This document shows positions 1-10,739 of a stretch of DNA of 64,000 nucleotides, piece after piece. The stretch's first letter is position 1, and each line of letters begins with the position of its first letter. This DNA is from Terebella lapidaria (taxonomy: Eukaryota; Annelida; Polychaeta; Terebellida; Terebellidae). The position numbers were made by a program, and so were the translations under genes. Location of the stretch: assembly GCA_949152475.1 (NCBI GenBank), contig OX424563.1, positions 5,739,001-5,803,000 on the forward strand. Reading direction: 5' to 3'. The notes below the pieces were generated by a model, which saw nothing but the letters and a program-made list of their open reading frames with translations, was not told the origin of the DNA and made no database searches.

Positions 1-1084
1 TGGGCAAGGAGAAACATGATCGCATTGATGAAAAAAGCTTTCATACATGTCATGAATTATTGGAAATGCAGACAAGTTACTGAAATGTCTCTGCAGTACA
101 AATCAAAACACTGAAAAAAAATCCATAAAGAAATTTAAATCTAAGACTAAAGCTCAAAAAACATTGTGCCTCCTAAATCAGAAAAACATAATCAGAACCT
201 TGAAAATCTTACACATTGGTCCCAAAAATAGTCGGGTGATTTTTAAACGTGTTCAACAAGGTAAAGCTTCTGACTTGTAGAGATTTCATGGCTGTAACGG
301 AATAAGTAACATTAGTTTTATTGATTAAGTCTTATTGGCCACAATCAAAATAATTATTACAAGAAACATTTATTATTGAGTTCAACAATGTAAAGGTTCT
401 GGGGCCCAGACGAGTCGACAGGTACCCAAATTCGGGGCGGGTCATACAATTACCTGGATCGGAATTTTGTTACTCGTATTTGAGAACAAATAAAGATATA
501 GTTTTGAATATTTGTGATAAACACTAGTAAAATCACAAGAATGACAAGGAAATCATCAGGAAGAAAAACGATAGTTTTATGAGGTCATGACATTGTGATC
601 TTTCTCAAACTTGAAAATACTGGTAATTACTGACGAAACAAATAATATGTGTCAAAGATCAATGTCTGGCGTTTACGTGTTACAAATTGCTTCAGTGAGT
701 ATCATTCAAATTTTGCTATATATTTGGACGGGTCGGGTCAGACGACACAGGTACCCGGTTCGGAAATTTCCGACTCACTCGGGCCCTAAAAAGTTCTATC
801 CAGTCATGACTAACCGAATAGGTTATCATTAGTTTTACTAGTTAAGTCTATTATTGACCACAATAAAAATAGTTACATGACAAGAAAATAGTTACATGAC
901 AAATTTATTGGCCCAACAAGGTATAGATTCTGCCCAGTAGAGTTACAATATGGCCACAACATATATGTACCAAATCAAATACAATATTCAAGGGTTTTTA
1001 AATAGTTCTGTGCAAACATTTTCGAAGCTCTTCCTTTGAGGCCAGTGGCCCTTGTTTTTTTGTTTTTTTTTTCTTTTTTTTCTT
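1..1084. repeat. Degraded family A array remnants
   Basis: No gene is visible here. Two stretches (about 270-400 and 810-950) are diverged copies of the 132-bp unit that is tandem in the family A element at 15.2-16.5 kb. They share the order: TTAACATTAGTTTTA-like block, AAGTCTATTATTGACCACAA, TTTATTATTG, CTCAACAAGGTAAAGG. The sequence between them is AT-rich and unrecognised. I read this as an old, broken family A copy without intact ends. Confidence 0.55.
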
Positions 1085-3303
1085 CTTCCGCCACTTTTGG
1101 TTTCCGGACGATAACTTTAGATTGCCTTGACGGATCCTTGTCAAATTTTCACCGCAAGTCAGAAATGATATGTGGAAGAACCCTATTCTTTTTGAGCCAG
1201 ATCCGAGGTCCGTGAGGATGAAATCAAGGCTAATTTTAAAACTTGGTTTCCGGACGATAACTGGAAAAATATTTATGCAATAGTTGCAGAACTCTGCATG
1301 GAGGTTCATATGCCACCAGGGAAGAACCCTATTGATTTTGGGATCGATCCGTCAAACGACCTTTGACCTAGAGGTCAAAATAAATTTTTGCTGATTCATC
1401 CTTGAGGCTTCCTGCATATCTCGGAAACCGTGCGTCGTAGAGCGAAACGGACGTTATTTTCGGACTCGTCGCCCTAGACAAACATCTCTAGGGTGTACTT
1501 TTTTTTTTGATCCGGCTCCGAGGTCCGTGAGGTCCGTGAGGATGAAATCGAGGAACTTGGTTTCCGGACGATAACTCAAAAAATATTCAGGCAATAGTTG
1601 CAGAATTTTGCACGGAGGTTTATATATCACCAGGGAAGAACCCTATTGATTTTGGGATCGATACCTCAAACGACCTTTGACCTAGAGGTCGAAATAATTT
1701 TTTGCTGAGTCATCCTTGAGGCATCATGCATATCTCGGAAACGGTACATTGTAGAGCGAAACGGACGTTATTTTCGGACTCGTCGCCCTAGACAAACATG
1801 TCTAAAGGGTATTATGGATGAACTTTGACCTTGACCTTGAATTTTTTTGCCGAGTCGGCATTTTTCGTTTTCGTCGATATCTCGGAAACGGTGCGTCGTA
1901 GAGCGAAACGGACGTTATTTTCGGACTCGTCGCCCTAGTCAAACATGTCTAAGGGGTATTACTGATGAACTTTGACCTTGACCCGAAATTTTTTTGCCGA
2001 GTCGGCATTTTTCGTTTTCGTCGATATCTCGGAAACGGTGCGTCGTAGAGCGAAACGGACGTTATTTTCGGACTCGTCGCCCTAGACAAACATGTCTAAG
2101 GGGTATTATTGATGAACTTTGACCTTGACCCGAAATTTTTTTGCCGAGTCGGCATTTTTCGTTTTCGTCGATATCTCGGAAACGGTGCGTCGTAGAGCGA
2201 AACGGACGTTATTTTCGGACTCGTCGCCCTAGACTAACATGTCTAGAGGGTATTATGGATGAACTTTGACCTTGACCCGAAAATTTTTTGCCGAGTCGGC
2301 ATTTTTCGTTTTCGTCGATATCTCGGAAACGGTGCGTCGTAGAGCGAAACGGACGTTATTTTCGGACTCGTCGTCCTAGACAAACATGTCTAAGGGGTAT
2401 TATGGATGAACTTTGACCTTGACCCGAAATTTTTTTGCCGAGTCGACATTTTTCGTTTTCGTCGATATCTCGGAAACGGTGCTTCATAGAGCGAAACGGA
2501 CGTTATTTTCGGACTGGTCGCCCTAGGCAAACATGTCTAATGGGTATTATGGATGAACTTTGACCTTGACCCGAAAATTTTTTGCCGAGTCGGCATTTTT
2601 CGTTTTCGTCGATATCTCGGAAACGGTGCGTCGTAGAGCGAAACGGATGGTATTTTCGGACTCGTCGCCCTAGACAAACATGTCTAAGGGGTATTATGGA
2701 TGAACTTTGACTTTGACCCAAAATTTTTTTGCCGAGTCGGCATTTTTCGTTTTCGTCGATATCTCGGAAACGGTGCGTCGTAGAGCGAAACGGACGTTAT
2801 TTTCGAAGTCGTCGTCCTAGACAAAAATGTCTAAGGGGTATTATTGATGAAGTTTGACCTTGACCCCAAATTTTTTTGCCGAGTCGGCATTTTTCGTTTT
2901 CGTTGATATCTCGGAAACGATGAGTCGCAGAGCGAAACGGACGTCATTTTTGGACTCGGCGATCACATGTCTAAGGAGTATTATGGATGAACTTTGACCT
3001 TGACCTTAAATTTTTTACCGAGTCAGCATTTTTCGTTTTCGTCGATATCTCGGAAACGGTGCATTGTACAGCGAAACGGACGTTGTTTTCGGAGTGGTGG
3101 CTCTAGACAAACATGTCTAAGGGGTATTACTGATGAACTTTGACCTTGACCTGAAATGTTTTTTTGCTGAGTCGACATTTTTCATTTTCATCCATATCTA
3201 GGAAACGATGTGTCGTAGAGCCCATGGCAAACATGTTTTAAATATTACAAATTAGTCCTAACACCGAAATGCCTCCAAGGCATCTTTAGGCCTTGACGTC
3301 TAG
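1085..3303 (+). mobile_element. Family C element, copy 1, with 147-bp satellite array
   Basis: Left-truncated relative to the copy at 12747; similarity starts at the TCCGCCACTTTTGGTTTCCG block. A tandem array with a 147-bp period follows: the TCGTCGATATCTCGGAAACG block recurs at about 1871, 2018, 2165, 2312, 2459, 2606 and 2753, then decays to 3210. Each unit contains GCCGAGTCGGC (a short palindrome) and TGAACTTTGACCTTGACC. The right end is CCGAAATGCC, a hairpin-forming AAGGC..GCCTT segment, and GACGTCTAG at 3303, identical to the end at 17780. There is no transposase frame, so it is non-autonomous. Open frames inside the array are artefacts of a period divisible by three. Confidence 0.75.
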
Positions 3304-5100
3304 TTAATGTTAATATCGTGACCTTTGGTTGTGATCTGGAAAAATCGCTGCCACTTAGACAGGCGTATGTACGTCATTGTATGGTAAGAGGGAGTGTCAT
3401 GGTTAAGTTGTGGTTAAAGACAGAGTGTTTAGTAACTGTCGTTTGCTTCAAGTTCATCAAGCCATGTGTGTTGGTTTCAAACCCTACAATTCATGGTGGC
3501 AAGATGCCTGGGTTTTATCAATGTTTACTAGACTATACACACACTTGGTGTTCTGCTGTCTATTTTGCTTGCACGTAGGAAACGAGATAAGCACCAGTAT
3601 CATGTGATCACACTCTGTCTAATCGTGTGTCATTGCCAGCCATCTCACCTGTACTGTTGACAGTGTGCACTTGTAGCATCATGTGTTGGGCTTTCTAATG
3701 TCTATCATTATAAGGCTCATGCAAAAGAGAGAGAAAAGCTTAGAATACGTATTTAATGAGCCTGACATATTAGACTGTGTCTGTGCTGTCCCACCATGAT
3801 GTGGTCCAAACATGTGTACCAGAACATTTTGTATGAAAGTATTGTGATGTCATTTCTGAATTTAAAAAAATGTATTTTGGCTAAAGTTCAGGTTATTGGA
3901 ATATTTACATATATTAGCTCTATTTGCTGTAGCTTTCCATTGATAACGCTGTGGGTGAGGAAATCTGCCAGCCTCACGCTGGGATAAGGCCAGCTTCCAG
4001 ATCGTGATGGTTTCGTCTATTCACAGACTTTCCATTGTCTGGCGAACGTTTGGCAGTCGTCCTGACTCCCGACTTGTTCAGTACACTCGCTCCCAGATCA
4101 GCTAGCACTAGTGGTATAGCTAACCATGAGTTCCCAGGGGCAACCACGAGTATTATACTCTAGCCTCTCTGCTCTTCTGTCAAATCATCTTTATGGATTT
4201 CTTTAACGCAGCCAATCCATAAAGCCTGATGACACTGAACGGTACGTGTATGCATGGGGCCACTGAGGGAAGGAGGAAGCTTTTCAGAAATCGTTCACTT
4301 CACTTCACACCAAGCTGGTTTACTTATAATCGATTTTACCTCATTTAGGCTCCTCCCTTTGTCCTGTTCATATGTTCACGAAAGCATGCATTTATTATTT
4401 TCAAGAACTCGACTTGCTTCGCTATCACTACCGTTATAAAGGGCAAAAATAGATTTCCTGCTGTAATGATGGAAATCTGTGCTTCCCCTGGCCTGACGAC
4501 ATTGGTCCAGGCATACATGTAGATTGATTGACATTGAGGGGGCCTCTCCATGGTGCAGTAGTCTGCTAGAGCAGGAGCCTGGCTGGGGCTGGCCCTGGGT
4601 AGCTGGTAGGTGGGGGTCGCCATGGTTAGATCTGCAGGCAGACTGTCTGTATTGATTCTGTCCGCCAGCAGTCATGCTGTGCTGCTGGTGGTGGAGTCGT
4701 GTAATATTCAGGGACTTTGTCCAGTGCTGCTGTTGATGTATCGATGTTCACAAGGTACCTGCCCTTGTAGTACTTAACCTGGTCTAAGCTTACACCTGGA
4801 GTAATAGCAGAAATAAAAACTGTCACACCTGGTATAGAGACACGACTTCACTTCAATATTAAATTTGTTTTGAAAACACATCTTCAAAATGTATTCAGTT
4901 TCCAAGTTGTATCATTGGTTGCAGTATTTTTTCCTTAACACAAGAGTTTATACCAACTGTGGTGAATTCCAGGTTCTGGAATCATTGTAATCAAAATATT
5001 TTTGTCAATTTAATAAACCTGCTACAAGCTGTGAATGCTGTGATATTGTGAAATGAATTACAGTTTTATATATTTGGAATTCTCTGTTTATATTTTGCAG
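3304..5100 (+). other. Upstream region of the Ski-like gene; no confident gene
   Basis: About 1.8 kb of mostly unique sequence between the family C end and the first recognised exon of the Ski-like gene. The promoter and any earlier non-coding exons must lie here or further left. Frames at 3318-3607, 3796-3987 and 4254-4439 are short, composition-driven and unsupported. A more GC-rich stretch (about 4480-4720) is listed separately. Confidence 0.4.
4440..4812 (-). other. Exon-like open segment on the minus strand, unrecognised
   Basis: Read on the minus strand, a pyrimidine-rich tract ends in ACTCCAG near 4799. An open stretch follows with coding-like composition (residues such as VSLDQVKYYKGRYLVNIDTS, then a TTPPPAA run). 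A stop comes near 4626, and a second frame, offset from the first, runs on from 4623 with a similar Pro/Gln-rich look. The frame switch suggests a broken exon or a chance open frame. I do not recognise a family. It could equally be non-coding upstream sequence of the Ski-like gene on the other strand. Confidence 0.2.
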
Positions 5101-5347
5101 ATGTACACATCCCTGTCAACACATCTCAAGATTCCAAGAATTGAAGACTGTCAAGTACAAAACTGAGAAAAGAACCTCGAAGGCAGATCTACAGAACAAC
5201 ACTCACAAGAAAAATACCAGATCTGGTAGAGAAGCAAGCTACACAAGTATCCCCGAGATCTCGCACATGTCACCCTGATGAGGACGAGCTGGCCACACAG
5301 TGACGATCCGGACCCCAAGCCTCGTGCAGCCATCTCCTTCGTCGCCA
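5101..5347 (+). other. 5' UTR part of the first visible exon, with upstream ATGs
   Basis: A good acceptor (TTTATATTTTGCAG) ends at 5100, so the exon probably starts at 5101. An in-frame TGA at 5279-5281 prevents coding from extending upstream in the main frame, which places the start at the ATG at 5348. Two short upstream reading frames precede it: an ATG at 5101 that closes near 5165, and an ATG at 5266 that closes after three codons. These could limit initiation at the main ATG. The true transcription start is in an earlier exon that I could not identify. Confidence 0.55.
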
Positions 5348-8300
5348 ATGGACTGTGGTGCCATGCATTTTGCGGAGTTTAATCCGCTGGACGTGTTGGC
5401 GACAGCAGCGTCACTACAGAGCTCTGGGGCACGTGGGGACGGTGAGCAGGACGGACAGACGGACGGCGACGAGGAGGCCGAGGATGGTGGAGACGACGGA
5501 ACGGGCGACGTCAATAACCCAAGCGTGTCCATGACTCCTGCGACACGTGATCCAGAAAGTACAGAAGGAAGTATTGGCAATAAAGACTCTGGAACTTCTG
5601 TCGAAAAGAGCTCCATCTTTGTGTGTCCAAATGGAACTGTCGGAACGAACATTCCAAAAACGAATGGTGTAAACACAAGAAGAACTGATAAAGCAGCAAT
5701 GCCTAGAGTTGTGAAGGTTGTGAACTCGTCAGGGAGTGCTTCTCGAGGGACCTCGAGTATCTCACGGCCCGTTGTCACACTCCGAGATGCCACCAAAGTC
5801 ATGGTGACAGGCAAGGATGGGACATATTCCCTGATGCGCGTCAACAAAGGCCAGAACCCAGACCACTCGTATGCGGTGTACTCAGTCCTGGACAAGCCGC
5901 GGTTTGACGATGACGAAGGCTACTGTTCCCGCTCGAGTCTAGGCAGTCCCGGCCAGTGCTGGAAGTCTGACTCTGAAACCATGGAGGCTGAGGTCTTTGA
6001 TGGCAAGGACCGTGACGACTCTGAGCCCAAGAGCCTTCACGTTGTGCTGCCGGAGGGTCGCTCCTTAGAGTGTCTGTCCCCGGCGGGTCCCTCACCGCCT
6101 CTCACTCACAGATCCGGCGGCTCAGCATCGCTTCGAAGTCCCCTCAGTGGTGCCAAGTTGGTTCTCTCCCCGCCAATCCACAATAAATCTGGGCCATCAC
6201 TTCTGGAACAGACACCTGTTAGTGGGTCACCGACGTCTGTGGAAACAGTGGCACAAACGAAAGTGATTAGCGGCAACAAAAAACCAACAAAAATTGTTAT
6301 CGTCAGTCGTGATGCCAACATCAAAAAACTCTTCTCACATCCAAAAGATGACGACGGAAAAGCCACGACTGAGAGTATATCATCAGTTGGTTCCACAGAT
6401 AGTGTCGAGTCTATCAACAATGCGGAAATTACTGGTAAACTTGTGGACAGCACAGTAGTGTCGGACGACGACGTTGAACTCTCTCCAACGACAGGAGTGT
6501 TGTCCTTGGTGGCGTCATTGCATGACAATGCGGAAGGTTCAAATGAACAGCAACACGGAGGTAGTGGGACTGTGGATGAGGAGAGTGAACAATGTCAAGA
6601 CTGTGGTAAATCTGATCAGTCCATAGAGGAATCGGGTCATGTAAACGTCAGTGAAACAAATAAAAGCAACACTAGCGATGGTGAGCAACTGTCAACCAGT
6701 GGCAGTGTTGCTAGTAACTGTGCTGAAGGAAATGTATGCAAAACATCGACAGATGATGACCAATTGTCACATGACCTTTCAGTGAATGAATCAGTCGGTC
6801 GTGCTGATGCTGATGTAATAGTGTTAGAGACTGACAGTATAGTACCTGACGATGGTGCTGGCAAGAAAACGAACAGTGAGCCAGATCATGGAGTGTGTGT
6901 GGAGAAGGCTGGAGGCGTCAGTGGGGTATCAAGTGTGGAGGATATGACTATGGACATGGAGCCACAGCACCACGTGCTTAGCCCCAGCAGCTCTGTACAG
7001 CCGCAGTCAGCCCCTCCCCATGCTGACATTTCTGCCAACAATGGACCCAGCCTCGACCCAGACAAGGCAGGAACACCTGTTGTAGCCTCTAGCTGTCCTA
7101 GTCATTGTATGTCTGAGGTCTCTGACACACATGAGACCGCCAGCTGTGGGAATGCAAACAACAATGTGGAGGATAGGGAGCAGCCAGTTATTCATGCAGT
7201 GTCTGATGGAAGTGAACAACTGACAGTGGTGACATCTGGTGAGCAGAAAATGGAACCTGTGCAAGGAAACACTCACAAGGTGTTGCAAGGCTTGCTTTCT
7301 GTGGGCAAAGATTCCAACAAGAAACAGCAAACTGTGCAGACGGTGCTGCTCCCTAGTGGGCAGCTATGTAAGTTGAATACTGTGAGCGGCAGTGGCCAGA
7401 CAACAAACAAGATCAGTGGACAGTCTACAGCTATCGTGAACAACAAGGCTGGGGTCGTGTACCTGGTGTCATCCAGCCAGCAATCGGTATCACTGTCAGG
7501 AACTGCCGTGGATAAGCCTCAGTCAGCGGTAGATAAATCTACAGCCACCAATCAGTACATCATACAGGATGATGTGCCTCCAGTGGCCAAGTTCTACAGT
7601 GAGCCACAGCCGGTACTGCCAGCCCCTAGTAAAACCATCACTAGCAGCCCAACTATCTGCGCTGTCCAGCCCAAAGGCCCGACCTCAACCAGTAAAGACA
7701 ACTGGATTCTGCTGAAGACCAACAGCACTACACCCAAGGGTCAAGCAGCTAACATAGTCACCATGGCGCCCCCTCCCATCCGGGCAGTGAACCCAGGCAG
7801 CTGTGCCATGGTGCCTCTACTGGTAGGAGTGAGCAGTGCCCCGCGAACCAAGAGTCTACTACCGATAGTTGCTAAGCCCAGAAAATCCCCGTCATGTCCA
7901 TCATTGACTTCTAGAAGTTCACTGGAGAGACCTCTGGCTATTAAACAGTCCTCAGCCAAAACCATTGCTATACAGCCCAAGACAGAGACAACAACAGCCC
8001 TCAGCACCACTTCCTCAGTTTCAGCGACCAGTCTAGTAGCCATTCCAAGTACCACATCTGTAGAATCTAGTCAGACTCTTTCTTCAAATGTTAGTTCAGA
8101 AAGGATAGAGCCAGGGAAAGGGTCCACTTCCATGAGCAGAAAACCAGAAGGGACCTCACCTGGCGTGGTGCTGGATACGTCCACCTTTCAGCAGGAGGAC
8201 GGCAGCCAGGATGGTTGCACCGCCGCTGGGACGAAGGCTGGGGGTGACGCGGAAGATGACTGCCATACTGACGAGGCTTCATCAGGTTGTGTCACGCCCT

Positions 8301-10739
8301 TGACGCCAGCATCGGGCCGGACCACGCCAGCCTATGAAGGTCGAATGACTCCGCTCGGCTTCATGTCAAGCAGCTCGGATTCCACACCATCGCCCTCCGG
8401 AGGCAAGATCAACATCAAGATATCAGGCGGTGTGGTGGTGGATGTCCGACAGGAGAGTGGGCATCGAGACACCGGCTGCAAGGCTACACGGAGTATTGGC
8501 CAGGTCGGTTCCTTGTCATGGCAGGGTATGTCTTCACCTACACCGCCGGCCGAGAATCTCAAGACGGCAGAACCAAGGAGAACATGGCCAAAACCTGCCT
8601 CCAGTTACAGGGAAGCTGCAGCACACCAAGAGGCCAGACGCAGACACAAATCGAAACTGAAAGCAGGGAATCCCTCCCGAGCTGAACTATACAAGATGAG
8701 AGAAAGTGCTCAGAGTATTTCAGAACTGCATCCTCTGATAGACCATGACTATTGCACGTTCACAGAGTTCAGTGCAGACATCCAAAGTAGCATCATAGCT
8801 ACAACAGATTCCAAGCTGAAGACGGAAAGAAAGTACATAAAGAAACCAAAGGCTGCTCGCTCAAAGTCTGAGGAGGAGCCGGTACTTAAACTAAGCCTCG
8901 ACGTCCCGAAACTGAAGAAGAGGAAGTACACAAAGCGAAAGCTAACACAAATATTACAACGTGTGCCCAAGGAACCAGTTTTGCCACTGGCTGTTACCGA
9001 GCAGTCAGAGTCTGAGGATTTTGTTAATGTTCCTGTTGTCTCAGAGATGTCGCCACCTGCAGGGTTTGAAAATAAGAAGCTCAGAGACCGGAAGACTAAG
9101 CGCCGATATCGACCCCGAACCAGTGGTGACAAAAACTATGTCAAAATCCCTGGAAGCTACCAGGATGAATTTGTGTATTATGCCACCAAGAAGACTCGAG
9201 GTCGTCCAAGGAAGTTTGAGGGTGAAGCACAACTTGGTATAGGAATGGGACTTCCCAAGACAGGAATTCCGCCAGCTACAAACATCAGTGAGTTTGAGTG
9301 GTACCGAGAAATGGCTCGCATTGATAAGGGCACTAAGTTTGGAATGACAAATGTTGCTCTAGGTTCCTCAGTGAAGCCACCTACGAGTCTCCCTCTGCCT
9401 AAAGACATGACAGCTCTTGGAGGAAAATCCACCACCCCAATCCACGAGTCTGAAGTTGTCGACATGGTAATAGACATGATGCCCGAGGATAACATGGAAA
9501 TAGCACCCCCAAGTGTGGATTCCTCACAGATCCTGGGAGAACTGATGCATGATGAAGATGATCAGAATTCCATGAGCAGTCTGCCGAACCGGTCAGTGGC
9601 CAGTGAGGTTCAACTCAGCACCCTGGCACCTAGCGAGGAGTCGAGCAGCTCCACCACAAGACCCGGCCTGAGTTCGTCGACTGCGCTGCCATCTGAGGAG
9701 GGCACTGTGGATGCTAACCTGATGGCTGAATTCCACAGACTGCTCAACTCTATGGAAGAGTCTGACCAGCTCAAGATATTGGCTGACCTGAACGCTGAGA
9801 GTCAGACGGGATCTGACAGCAAAACAGACTTGAAGTCAAATGTGGACAGCAGTCTGAAGGAAGTGAGTGATGAACCCCTCAACAACCTCAATGCCTACCT
9901 AAGCTCCTACAGTCCAGAAACTACTGTCACTGAAACACCGCTAAACCAGGTATCAAACTCACAGTTCCTGGATCTAGATGAAATCAATGACAGTGATCTT
10001 CTAAACACGGGTGAACTTGGAAACATGACCGCAATATTCGGAGATCTCGGGACCTCATCTGGCACGGCGTCCACTGTTGGGGGAACAGGAGTGATGAGTA
10101 CATCTGTACTCGACAGTCCAATAAAGACCCCTTCATCACAGTATGGCGGCTTCACTCCTGATGGCTATTCCACCTTGGAAACTGCCAATCTGGCTGGCGG
10201 TCAGACCTCCAGAGATGCTTTAGGAACAGCAAGTCCTGGGGGAAATCTGGCAGCATTCGGCCGACCACTAGACAAGAGGGAGTTGTTTCCAGATATCTCG
10301 ACTCCTGTCAACCCCACAACCACCGAGTTCAGTGGCGCGCCAGATCTGACTGTTGTCAACATGTACTGGAACGATCTGCCAGGTCTGCTCGTCAATGGCC
10401 AGGAATATGTGCGTCTTGTTGACATCCACAAACAAGTCTTGCCTGCCAAAGACACCGGCATCCTAAAGAAGCGTTGTCAGATGATGGGCCTGGACATCCA
10501 AAACTGCTCTGAGCTGCAGCGAGATTTCCTGATACGGTACATGAATGCTGCCAAGTCCAAGAGCTGTGTCATCGTACAGAAGGAGGCGGCTAAGATGCTT
10601 ATTGGGTTCTATGTGGACCCAAGACCGAGAACTACAAGCAAACAGACGTCACTGGACAGTGTTCCTCCAAGCCCTTCTTGTCATGACGACGACACCAGCA
10701 GTGTAGATACAGAGTCTTTAGCACCTGCTGAAAGTGAAG
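5348..10739 (+). CDS. Exon A of the Ski-like regulator (residues 1-1797)
   Basis: A single 5.4-kb coding exon, unusually long for an animal gene. It begins MDCGAMHFAEFNPLDVLATA. Acidic runs follow (DGDEEAEDGGDDGTGD), then long Ser/Thr/Gln stretches. A KKRKYTKRK-type nuclear localisation patch lies near residue 1190, KTKRRYRPR near 1250, and the AT-hook TRGRPRK near 1285. The Ski/Sno/DAC-like domain is encoded at about 10340-10625: LVNGQEYVRLVDIHKQVL, then a KKRCQ..G.DIQNC segment and SCVIVQKEAAKML. This follows the Ski pattern of a V-x-G-x-x opening, a central C...C pair, and a C-x-I-x-K-x-x-A-x-x-L end. The exon ends at GAAG|GTTTGT. Confidence 0.9.

Noticed and set aside
2503..2721. Open frames within the 147-bp arrays (also 13988-14275 minus strand, 14326-14559, 14593-14811)
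   Set aside because: 147 is a multiple of three, so any open unit stays open across copies. The repeated peptide is a by-product of the satellite.
4345..4675. Minus-strand frames as a confident gene
   Set aside because: Coding-like composition but two offset frames and no recognisable family; kept only as a low-confidence exon-like segment.
5239..5895. Minus-strand frame opposite exon A, and many others opposite the Ski-like and RCCD1 exons
   Set aside because: Antisense shadows of GC-richer coding exons, with no homology and no splice logic.
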